From DATKDU01 sp035512595 (GTDB lineage: Bacteria; Planctomycetota; Planctomycetia; Pirellulales; Pirellulaceae), in NCBI GenBank assembly GCA_035512595.1, contig DATKDU010000340.1, forward strand, positions 1-15,724: DNA of 15,724 nt, written 5' to 3'. A model generated the notes under the pieces. The model was not told the DNA's origin, ran no database searches, and saw nothing but the letters and a program-made list of their open reading frames with translations. This document shows, piece after piece, positions 1-10,400 of this stretch. The stretch's first letter is position 1; the number at the start of each line of letters is the position of its first letter. The position numbers and the translations under genes are program-made.

Positions 1-2097
<2,097 letters not shown>

Positions 2098-2202
2098 CGG
2101 CCGGTCATTCGTGTTATCATCACCGGGAAGCCGCACCCACCATTTTGCGCCATCCGCCGGCAATTTGCGATCAAGCCGCTCATCTTTCCATTCGCTGCCG
2201 CC
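2098..2202. promoter_or_regulatory. Divergent intergenic region between two secreted cytochrome genes
   Basis: These 105 bases separate two divergent starts and must hold at least the 5' leaders of both genes, and probably both promoters. I see no convincing -35/-10 pair and no Shine-Dalgarno on either side. The call rests on gene arrangement only. Confidence 0.4.
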
Positions 2203-5178
2203 ATGTACCGAACTTCCTTGCTTCTGCTTCTGCTCGCCTGCCCCTGCGTGGCTTACGCACAGCAACCCCCTTCGCCGCCGGAATTTCCGCGCTTCCCGCC
2301 GCTGGAGCCGGACGAAGCGGCCAAGAGCTTCGAGTGCCAGCACGGATTCTCGATGCAATTGGTCGCCGCGGAGCCGCTGCTGACCGATCCGGTCGATCTG
2401 GCCTACGACGAGGATGGCCGGGCGTACGTCGTCGAAATGCGCGACTATCCCTTCCCCGAGGAGAAGAATGCCGAGCCGAAGGAATTCATCGGCCAGGTAC
2501 GGCTCTTGGTGGATGACGATGGCGATGGGCGGATGGACCGGAGCACGGTCTTTGCTGGCGGGCTCGCGTGGCCGACGAGCGTGGCCTGCTGGAAAGGGGG
2601 CGTGTTCGTCGGCGCTGCGCCGGATATCTGGTACTTCAAGGACACCGACGGCGATGGAGTCGCCGACGTGCGGGAAAAAGTCTTCACTGGATTTAGCCGC
2701 TACAACGTCCAGGCGATCATGAACAACCTCAAGTGGGGTCTCGACGGCCGGCTGTACGGCGCGGCCTCGGGGAACGGCGGCAGCGTGCGTCCCGGCGACG
2801 ACCCACAGGCGATGCCGATTGCCGTCACGCGGCGGGACTTCAGCTTCGATCCCGAAAATCGCGATTTCCGCGTCGAAAGCGGCGGCGAGCGGTTTGGCAA
2901 CAGCTTCGACGACTGGGGCAACCGGTTCCTGTGCAATATCCGCAATCCAGTGCAGCACGTCGTTCTTCCGGCAAAATACCTGTCCCGCAATCCGCTCCTA
3001 GCCGTGCCGCGAGCCGTGCATGACGCCGCGGAGTTCGGCGACCAGCTCCGCGTTTATCGGATCAGCCCACCGGAACCGTGGCGGACGTTCCGGGCCCAGC
3101 GCTGGGCCTTGGCCCGCGAGAACATGCCGCGGAGCGAGCTGATCGGCGCGGGCTTCTGGACAAGCTCCAGCGGGATCACGATCTACCGCGGCAGTGCCTA
3201 CCCGAGCGAGTTCCGCGGCAATGCGTTCATCGGCGAAGTCGCGGGGAACCTGGTCCATCGGCAGGTGGTCTCGCCCGACGGCGTGACGTTCAAGTCCAAG
3301 CGGGCCGACGAAGAGACGGAGTTTGTCCGCTCGAGCGACACCTGGTTTCGGGCGGTTAATTTCGTCAATGCGCCCGACGGCACGCTGCACGTGCTGGACA
3401 TGTACCGCGAGGTGATCGAGCATCCCTGGTCGATCCCGGACGATATCAAAGCGAAGCTCAACCTCGCCAGCGGCAACGACCGCGGGCGGATCTGGCGGCT
3501 GGCCCCGCCGGGATACAAAGTGCCGACTGCGCCGCGGCTGTCGAAGGCGACGACGGCCGCGCTCGTCGCGCATCTGGAAAACGAAAACGCCTGGTGGCGG
3601 GAGACAGCCCAGCGGCTGCTCCTCGAGCGGCAGGACAAGTCGGCCGTCGAGCCACTGCGAAAGGTGCTCCGCGGGAGCAAATCGCCGCAGGCGCGGCTGC
3701 ACGCGCTCTACACGCTGCACGTGCTGGGGGATGGAAATGTCTGCGACGCGCTCACAGCGATCAACGACGAACACGCCGAGCTGCGCCGCCACGGCGTGCT
3801 GCTGTCGGAAGCGAAGCTGGCCGAAAGCTCGTCGCTCCGCAGGCGAATCATCGAGCTGGCGGAGGACGACGCACTAATCGTCCGCTTTCAGGTCGCCTTC
3901 TCACTTGGGGAAATGCCGGCCGATCCGGATGCCATCTCCGCGCTGGGCAGGATTGCCGCCCGCGACTGCGCCAGCCCCTGGCTGCGGACGGCAGTGCTCA
4001 GCTCGGTGCAGCCGGAGTCGGCCGATGCGGTCGTTGCTCAGGTGGCTTCTCAGTCGCGGGCGGAAGATCGCAACGGGGCGCTGGAATTGGTCCGCGAGCT
4101 GGCGGTGATTCAGGCGAGCGGGGGGCGTGAGCCCCCTGATGGTGCAGCGCTCGGGCGACTGTCCGGTTCGGCGCGTCGCGAGTTTATCTACGCCTATCTC
4201 GCAGGCCTCGGCCGTGGCCTGGCGCTTCAGAAAAGGTCGCTGGCCGATTTACCGCAGGATGGTACTGCCAAAACCCTGCACGACGAGCTCGATTCGGTCA
4301 TGACCGCGGCACTCGACGACGAGCGCCCGCCGACCGAGCGGGCCGCCGCCATCGAGCTGACAGCATTCCTTTCCGCGAAGCAAGCGACCGACGCGGTGGA
4401 AGCGGCCCTGCTGCCGTCGCAGCCCGCGGCCGTCCAAGGGGCGGCTATGAAGGTTGCGGCGCAGCGCAGCGAGCCATTTGTTCCCGAGCTGCTCGTCACG
4501 CGATTCAAGCAGCTCACGCCGCCGCTGCGCGAACAGGCAATGACGATCCTCCTGTCGCGACCGGCGTGGCTCGCGCAGATCGTGGCGGCACTCGAATTGG
4601 GAACTATCCCGCCGGGACAGATTTCGATCCCTCACCGCGGCCGAATCTTGGCCGCCAAAGATGTGGCACTCGTCAAACGGGCCGAAAAAGTCCTTGGTCC
4701 CCTGGCAGCATCGGCCCGCGGGCCGGTCATCGAAAAATATCGAGCGGCCCTCTCGCTCCAAGGGGATACAGCCCGCGGCGCGCTCGTCTACAAACGCGAA
4801 TGTGCCGCCTGCCACAAGCTCGACAATCAGGGGCACGACGTCGGCCCGAACCTGGCGACGATCCGCCACCGGTCCGCCGAAGAGATTCTGATCCACGTCC
4901 TCGATCCCAACCGCGAAGTCTCCCCCGATTTCCTCGAATACTCCGTCCGCCTGACCGACGGCCGCACGCTGACCGGCCTGATTGCCGGCGAAACCGACTC
5001 CGGCCTGACGCTCCGCTGGGCCGAAGGACAGCAGGAAACCATCCTCCGCCGCGAGATTGAGGAAATCGCCTCCAGCGGCAAATCGCTGATGCCCGAGGGG
5101 GTGGAGCAGAAAGTGACGGTCCAGGAGATGGGTAATTTGCTAAGTTATTTGCTCGGGTCGGCGGCGAGTCAGAAATGA
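2203..5178 (+). CDS. PVC-type secreted beta-propeller dehydrogenase-like / HEAT / cytochrome c (CxxCH) protein
   Basis: 991 residues from the ATG at 2203. The frame stays open further upstream (to 1945), but 2203 is preferred because it begins a clear signal peptide, MYRTSLLLLLLACPCVAYAQ. Residues about 35-435 match the putative membrane-bound dehydrogenase N-terminal domain of Pirellula and Verrucomicrobium (TIGR02604 type, related to glucose/sorbosone dehydrogenase propellers): VDLAYDEDGRAYVVEMRDYP, two Asp/Gly-rich loops (DDDGDGRMD, DTDGDGVAD) and a closing GRIWRLAPPGY near 427-437. A helical HEAT-like region spans about 445-850. The C-terminal heme domain (TIGR02603 type) has CAACH at 867-871, followed by VGPNL, a DPNREV motif and SLMPEG, whose Met is a candidate axial ligand. 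It probably passes electrons in the periplasm; the substrate is unknown. It is divergent from the DUF1549/DUF1553 gene. A GC-rich hairpin is embedded in frame around residues 639-646, and the stop lies inside a short direct repeat. Confidence 0.94.
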   Translation: MYRTSLLLLLLACPCVAYAQQPPSPPEFPRFPPLEPDEAAKSFECQHGFSMQLVAAEPLLTDPVDLAYDEDGRAYVVEMRDYPFPEEKNAEPKEFIGQVRLLVDDDGDGRMDRSTVFAGGLAWPTSVACWKGGVFVGAAPDIWYFKDTDGDGVADVREKVFTGFSRYNVQAIMNNLKWGLDGRLYGAASGNGGSVRPGDDPQAMPIAVTRRDFSFDPENRDFRVESGGERFGNSFDDWGNRFLCNIRNPVQHVVLPAKYLSRNPLLAVPRAVHDAAEFGDQLRVYRISPPEPWRTFRAQRWALARENMPRSELIGAGFWTSSSGITIYRGSAYPSEFRGNAFIGEVAGNLVHRQVVSPDGVTFKSKRADEETEFVRSSDTWFRAVNFVNAPDGTLHVLDMYREVIEHPWSIPDDIKAKLNLASGNDRGRIWRLAPPGYKVPTAPRLSKATTAALVAHLENENAWWRETAQRLLLERQDKSAVEPLRKVLRGSKSPQARLHALYTLHVLGDGNVCDALTAINDEHAELRRHGVLLSEAKLAESSSLRRRIIELAEDDALIVRFQVAFSLGEMPADPDAISALGRIAARDCASPWLRTAVLSSVQPESADAVVAQVASQSRAEDRNGALELVRELAVIQASGGREPPDGAALGRLSGSARREFIYAYLAGLGRGLALQKRSLADLPQDGTAKTLHDELDSVMTAALDDERPPTERAAAIELTAFLSAKQATDAVEAALLPSQPAAVQGAAMKVAAQRSEPFVPELLVTRFKQLTPPLREQAMTILLSRPAWLAQIVAALELGTIPPGQISIPHRGRILAAKDVALVKRAEKVLGPLAASARGPVIEKYRAALSLQGDTARGALVYKRECAACHKLDNQGHDVGPNLATIRHRSAEEILIHVLDPNREVSPDFLEYSVRLTDGRTLTGLIAGETDSGLTLRWAEGQQETILRREIEEIASSGKSLMPEGVEQKVTVQEMGNLLSYLLGSAASQK
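4119..4138. repeat. GC-rich hairpin inside a coding sequence
   Basis: GGGGGC (4121-4126) and GCCCCC (4131-4136) pair around the loop GTGA. The stem extends outward by a G-T wobble (4120/4137) and a C-G pair (4119/4138). It is read in frame as SGGREPPD, between two helical stretches of the HEAT-like region. The same GTGA loop occurs in the hairpin at 12157-12172. The hairpin is directly visible; its identity as an interspersed repeat is inferred from form and from general familiarity with planctomycete genomes. Confidence 0.6.
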
Positions 5179-5203
5179 CGAATGGCGAAAGCCAAATGAC
5201 GAA
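5173..5203. repeat. Direct repeat AAATGACGAA, two copies 21 bp apart
   Basis: AAATGACGAA occurs at 5173-5182 and again at 5194-5203, with GAATGGCGAAAGCC-like sequence between. The first copy contains the TGA stop of the upstream gene. Tracts of this ATGACGAA type are familiar as short intergenic repeats in planctomycetes, where they generate spurious FVI/RHSSF-like peptides on the other strand; that link is from memory and was not searched. Confidence 0.6.
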
Positions 5204-5254
5204 CCGAGATCGTCACTCAGTCCGGGAGGTGGAATGCAAGAACTTGTGCCACAC

Positions 5255-5278
5255 ATTGTCGGCAGGTCCGCCGACAAT
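5255..5278. terminator. 9-bp perfect hairpin between convergent genes
   Basis: ATTGTCGGC (5255-5263) and GCCGACAAT (5270-5278) form a perfect 9-bp stem with a 6-nt loop. It lies 77 bases past the stop of the plus-strand gene and about 180 bases past the stop of the convergent DUF4328 gene. There is no clear T-run on either side, so an intrinsic terminator is only plausible; it could be another palindromic repeat. Apart from this hairpin and the direct repeat at 5173-5203, nothing coding is supported in 5179-5459. Confidence 0.4.
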
Positions 5279-5459
5279 TCGCTTGTAGCACCACCCAACG
5301 GGAAAACACTCTTCGCGTTGCTCTCGCTCAAACACAATGGGCAGGCTCCCTTTGCCGGCGACCTTGGAATCCAACTCGTCCGATTACGTTGAGCCCGCCG
5401 TCTAATTGAGGGCCATTTCCGCTGCCTCGATTTGACGAAATACACAGGGCGGTGGAACG

Positions 5460-6221
5460 TCAGTCGATCGCGCTTGGTCGAGACAACGGGTGAATTCGCT
5501 GGTCTTGCAACAGGCGCAACCTTTCGGCCTGCTGCGCATTGATACGCAAGATGAGCCAACAGGCCAGGACGCCGGAGACGATGACAGTCAGGTAGAGCAT
5601 TATGTTCCAGCGAAATGCAACGTCGCTGGAAAGCGCCTCAAGACTTTCCGGGATCAGCAACTGGATCAAGAATGTAACCGGAGAAACCAAAAACGTTCTC
5701 CACCACCAGTTGACGAGGACGAGCGATCGGTTGTCGCGACCGAGATTCTCCGCCTGCGGATCGCTTCGCCAGGCAATTTCACGCATCACGAGGCAAGGCA
5801 ATACCAGCCCAACCAGCGGAATGAACCACACGACCACCCCGGCAATTGGCTTGAAATCCAATTCCTTGTGACCCAGGGCGAGTAGATTGCAGTGAACTCG
5901 ATACGTCCAGGCGACGAAGAGAACGCCCGTTAAAATGCGGAGCAGCTGCAAGGCCATGTCTGCGAATGCCATCCAGATCGCCAGCTTCCCAGGTCCGTCT
6001 ACGGTTTCGGCGTAATCACCCTGGGGCGCGCCCTCCGTGCCCTCGAAGGCGAATTGTAAGCTGAGCGCTGCCACGGCCGCCGCGATATTCAGTCCCAGGC
6101 CAATGCAGGTCAATGCTCCCAGGAACTGCGGTGAACGAAACGGAGGTTGCCCCGCCTCGTGCTCTTCGTTCTGGTCCTCGTCCCGTTGGAGAGACTGGGA
6201 AGGATTGAGATTTGTTGCCAT
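5460..6221 (-). CDS. DUF4328-domain integral membrane protein
   Basis: 253 residues. After a charged, Gln/Glu-rich cytoplasmic-looking N-terminus (1-30) there are several hydrophobic segments: about 33-58, 80-104, 124-146, 167-192 and 206-226. Motifs fit DUF4328: WTYRVHCNLLALG (105-117), then a helix ending in VMREIAWRSDP (145-155), a Trp-rich NWWWRTF (171-177), and a short charged tail after ILRINAQQAERL. The family has no established function. It lies downstream of the DUF2760 gene on the same strand with a 165-bp gap, so co-transcription is possible but not shown. The start at 6221 gives the usual hydrophilic N-terminus; no Shine-Dalgarno precedes it. Confidence 0.85.
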   Translation of the reverse strand: MATNLNPSQSLQRDEDQNEEHEAGQPPFRSPQFLGALTCIGLGLNIAAAVAALSLQFAFEGTEGAPQGDYAETVDGPGKLAIWMAFADMALQLLRILTGVLFVAWTYRVHCNLLALGHKELDFKPIAGVVVWFIPLVGLVLPCLVMREIAWRSDPQAENLGRDNRSLVLVNWWWRTFLVSPVTFLIQLLIPESLEALSSDVAFRWNIMLYLTVIVSGVLACWLILRINAQQAERLRLLQDQRIHPLSRPSAID

Positions 6222-6386
6222 GGTATGAACGCAGCGCAGGCGATGGAGGCATCGCTATCATGGCGGTTCAGGGCCACAAGCTCAAGTTCAACAGACGTCG
6301 AAGAACGCCATGCCCACTTGGGACCTCCTCCGCCACCCGTCGGGCGTTGATGGGGACACTAACTAAAGATCGCCGGCAGTCGCGAT

Positions 6387-6953
6387 TCACTCCTGCGAGT
6401 CCTCGGGCACCTCGACCTCGGCCAGTGCGATGACTAGAGAGGCGTCTTTGCTGCCGGACCAGGTGGGGAGGTTGACAGTGGTGGCTTGCCAGCCAGCGTG
6501 CGTGAGGGTGCCGCGGTAGGGGGGAGTGCCGGAGACGGTGCCGACGAGTTGGAAGCGGCCGGGATCGTAGCCGGCTGGAACGTCGATTGGCTCCCCTTCC
6601 GATCCCGAAGCGATCCGCTTCAAGGCGAAGAAGCGGCTGAGGACGGCCGCACTGTCGCGGAGGACGTTGCGGGCCGCGGCACCGACCTGCTCGTCCGAAT
6701 AGGCCGACAGATCCTCCTGAATCAGATCGACGAGCCGTGCCTCGCGCTGGAGGGCTGCCAGGAGCGTGACCGCGTCGCTCCGTTTGGGGGCCGCTGGGGC
6801 TGGCTTTGCCTCGGGTGGACGTTGCGTCTGGTTCTCCTCGGTGGTGAGTTTTGGCAACGTCCGGCCATCGAGCACGGCAGCCACCTGGTCGGCCGCCGCG
6901 CGGTTGAACAGGGTTTTGAAAAAGGCGCGAAAGGCGATGCCAATACTTCCCAT
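6387..6953 (-). CDS. DUF2760-domain protein
   Basis: 188 residues. The N-terminal segment (1-30, IAFRAFFKTLFNRAAADQV) is amphipathic and could touch a membrane. A Pro/Ala-rich linker (about 45-57) leads to the conserved DUF2760 block: SDAVTLLAALQREARLVD (59-76), LIQEDLSAYSDEQVGAAAR (77-95), VPAGYDP (125-131) and PPYRGTLTHAGW (144-155). No catalytic residues are known. In many genomes this family sits next to an Hsp70-like gene, suggesting a chaperone-linked role. No Hsp70 gene is in this window: upstream is the divergent giant gene, downstream the DUF4328 gene. The first ATG of the frame is used. Confidence 0.88.
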   Translation of the reverse strand: MGSIGIAFRAFFKTLFNRAAADQVAAVLDGRTLPKLTTEENQTQRPPEAKPAPAAPKRSDAVTLLAALQREARLVDLIQEDLSAYSDEQVGAAARNVLRDSAAVLSRFFALKRIASGSEGEPIDVPAGYDPGRFQLVGTVSGTPPYRGTLTHAGWQATTVNLPTWSGSKDASLVIALAEVEVPEDSQE

Positions 6954-7465
6954 CTCGTTGTCTCACAAGGACTTGGGTTCCACCTCTGCGGCCGGTTCAA
7001 CGACAGGATACAGCACCCTTTGGGTGGCCGACCTCCAGTCACCAGCCGCGAAATGCCGCGTCAGGACTGCCGTATGCTTGCAGGACGGTCAGCGGGTTAT
7101 CCGAATCCGCCGGGGGCAGGCTGTCAATTGGACGGGAACGGAACGAGCCGGGGGCGCGTCTAAAGACGGCCGCTGGGGAGTTGTCGTATTGCGATTGCCG
7201 CCACTTTCCCAAACCAGATGGATGACGAACTTGCCATCACCGGTTATTCTGGAAGACTGACTGGCCGCTGGCCATTCTTTTCTGAATATCGCCAGAGGAC
7301 CATGACGGTCCTCCGCCTGCCGCATGGCTCGGAACCCCTGCGGCCGGCAAATCCGCCTTACCGCTGGCTTGCGCGCTGCGCCGGCCTTTGCGTGGCGGGT
7401 GTTTGAGGCCGGGGAACACCCCCGGGGCAGAATCCCATCGTTCTCCTTGGAACAGACTGAGAAAC
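6954..7465. other. 512-bp non-coding region upstream of the giant exported protein
   Basis: No credible gene is seen; open frames here lack family features and overlap real genes. It separates two divergent starts, so both promoters probably lie here, but I find no convincing -35/-10 pair. Two hairpins are visible. GAGGACC (7295-7301) and GGTCCTC (7307-7313) enclose a 5-nt loop. GGGTGTT (7397-7403) and AACACCC (7415-7421) enclose an 11-nt loop, 44 bases before the ATG. They could shape the 5' leader of the giant mRNA. I do not recognise a known riboswitch. Confidence 0.45.
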
Positions 7466-10400
7466 ATGAAGAAGCATCGTCGCTCGATGGCCACACGGGC
7501 CCTGGACACCTTTCGCCGGTTTTGGAGTCCGGAGGCGCCCAGCCGGCCCGATCAAAATCGCCGCCTGCGGCGGTTTGAGTTTCTGGAGCCGCGGCAAATG
7601 CTGCACGGCGGCGGCGATCCGGAATACGATCCCAACACTAACTTCCACGTCCACTACCAGCTCGACCTGTTCGTCAACGGCACGCAGCAGTTGATCCCGA
7701 CCGGCGTGGGGAACAACGTCGGCGCCGACAGCGGCAAAATCCACACGCACGACATGTCGGGGCTGATCCACGTCCATCCCGGACCGCGGACGACGTTCGT
7801 GTCCGTGGGGGAATTCTTCGACGCCTGGAAGAACGACACGGTGCTGGGGAATGCCAATGCGACGTTGACCTCGACGAATCTGTTGGGGAACGTCGCCAAC
7901 ATGACGCACACGGTGCGGATGGACGTCAACGGCGAGTTGAACACCGATTTCCAGAACTACGAGTTTCACGACAACGACAAGGTTGTGATCAGCTACGAAC
8001 CGATCAGCACGCCGGTCGGCTCGCCGATGCTCGAGCCGATCTCGAATCAGACGGTGCTGGTCGGTTCCCCGCTGCTGTTGACCCTCGATGGCTTCGATCC
8101 GCAAGGGCAGAACATCACCTACACGGTCAGCAGCAGCAATCCCAGCGTCATCCAACCGACGGTCTTTAGCGGCAACCGCAGCATGCGGATCACCGTGCCG
8201 AATTTCGGCACGATGACGTTCCAGTTGTTCGATAACCTCACGCCGCGGGTGACCAATGCCATCGCCCAGTTGATCAACTCCGGTTTTTACGACGGCCTGA
8301 CGTTCCACCGGATCATCGACAACTTCATGATCCAGGGGGGCTCGCACGACGGCAGCGGCGGCGCCAACCCCAACGTGCCCGATTTTGACGACCAGTTCCA
8401 CTTCGACCTCCAGCACAATTCGTCCGGCCTGTTGTCGATGGCCAAGAGCCTCGACGACACCAACGACACGCAGTTCTTTATCACCGATGCCGCCGCCCGG
8501 CACCTGGACTTCAATCATTCGATCTTCGGGAAGCTGACCGACGGGGAAGAAGTCCGCAGCGCGATCAACTCGGTCCCGACCAACGCCAGCAATCAGCCGC
8601 TGACGCCGGTGGTCATGTCCTCGGTGCAGCTCGTGACCGACAACGAGAACGGCGTCCTGATGCTCAAGGCCGCGCCGGGAGCGACCTCCGGTTCGTCCAC
8701 GATCACGGTCACCGCGACCGATTCGCAGGGGAACACCTTCGCGCGGACGTTCACGGCGACCCTCGCCGCCGATCCTTCCAACGGCAATCCGTTCCTCAGC
8801 GACATTCCTCCAGTGCAGGGGTCGGTGGGACAGCCGGTGCAGTTCCAGCTTGTCGGCAACGACGTCGAAGGGGACCCGATCTTCTACAGCGCCACGAAGA
8901 TCGGCAGCGTCAATTACTCAGTCAGCGTCAACAACACCACCGGACTGGTGACGGTGACGCCGCCGGCCGGCTTCGTCGGCAGCTTCCAGGTCGAGGTCTC
9001 CGCCAAGGCGGCCTCGCAGCAGGGGACCAGCGATCCCGGCCAGCAGATCACCGACGTGCAGAAGGTGACGATCAACATCGGCTCGGCAGCGCCCACCGGC
9101 ATCGACCTGCTGGCAGCGTCCGATACGGGGATCAGCAATACCGACAACGTGACCAACGCCTCGGCGCTGAGCTTTTCGGTCAGCGGTCTGGTGATTGGCG
9201 CAACGGTCAAAATCTACGACGGCAACACGGTGGTCGGTCAGGCGGTCGCCAGCAACGCCACCGAGACGATCACGATCAGCTCGGCTTCGCTCAGCCAGGG
9301 CGTACATCAGTTTTCCGCCACGCAGACCGTCAGCGGCGGGTCGGAATCGGCCCATTCTCCACAATTGGCCGTCACGTTTGACACGACCGCGCCGGTGGCC
9401 ATCACCTCCATGCCGCCCACGACAGCAACCGTCGGAGTGCCGCTGACCTACAACGCACAGCATCCGGAGGAAGGGACGACCAACTTCCGCTATTCGCTGG
9501 CAAGCCAGCCGAGCGGCGCGACCATCGATGCGACGACCGGCCAGCTAAGCTGGACGCCGACGCAGGCGCAGGTCGGGGCTCAGAGCTTTGGGATCTTGGC
9601 CACCGATGCCGCCGGTAATTCGGTGACGCAGAACGTGAACATCACCGTGGCCGAGCCGGTGCCGCAGCTCGCCGAGGTGGCGCTGAGGATCGTCAACATT
9701 AGCGGCCAGCCGATCGCCAGCCTGCAATTGAACCAGGACTTCTTCCTGGTGGCGCAGATCCGCGACCTGCGGGATGATCCGCAGGGGATTTTCTCCTTCT
9801 TCACCGACGTGACGTTCAACAGCAGCCTGGCGACCGTCACCGGCGCGATTCAATTTGGCAGCCAATACCCCTCGGCGAACACGGGGAGCACCACGACCCC
9901 CGGCCTGCTCGACGAAGTCGGCGGCATCTCGGGGAGCATTGCACCGATTGGCGGCGGCTTCAAAGAGCTGTTCCGCGTGCCGATGAGGTCGACGGCAGCC
10001 GGCTCGCTGACCTTCGCGGCCGATCCCCCCGATCTCTTGGACAGCGAGATCCTGCTCTATTCGCTCAACGACCAGGTCGAAGACAATCAGATCACGTTCG
10101 GTTCAACGACCATCGGAGTGGCGCTGAACTTCACTGCCAACAACGACGCGGCGACGGTCAACGAGGACTCGATCAATAACACGATCAACGTCCTGGCCAA
10201 CGACACGATCCAGGCGGGATCGGGGGCCGTGCTCACGATCACCGCGGTCGGCCCCCGCAGCAGTGGCGGCGCCGTCACCATCGCAGCCGACGGCAAGAGC
10301 CTGCGGTACACGCCGGCGGCCAACTTCTTTGGCACCGAGACGTTCACCTATACCGTCCAGAACCAGAACGGTGCTGCGGCCACCGCCACCGTGACGGTCA

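Noticed and set aside
2500..2690. EF-hand calcium sites (DDDGDGRMD, DTDGDGVAD)
   Set aside because: The loops are Asp/Gly-rich but sit within propeller strands and lack EF-hand helices; such loops are common in this family and are not counted as EF-hands.
2998..3792. 264-codon minus-strand frame
   Set aside because: Antisense to the propeller domain of the 2203-5178 gene and without family features.
5140..5559. 139-codon minus-strand frame in the 5179-5459 gap
   Set aside because: It runs through a short direct repeat and a hairpin, overlaps the ends of two real genes and has no coherent composition; more likely repeat-derived non-coding sequence.
6222..6386. Possible small gene or repeat between the DUF4328 and DUF2760 genes
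   Set aside because: Short frames here overlap neighbouring genes and no strong inverted or direct repeat is visible; treated as a plain 165-bp gap.
7089..7496. 135-codon minus-strand frame before the giant gene
   Set aside because: No family resemblance; it overlaps the giant gene's start and two hairpins, and its composition is typical of non-coding GC-rich DNA.
7358..8518. 386-codon minus-strand frame opposite the giant gene
   Set aside because: Val/Arg/Asp-rich shadow of the repetitive coding strand, with no recognisable domain, while the plus strand encodes clear domains here.
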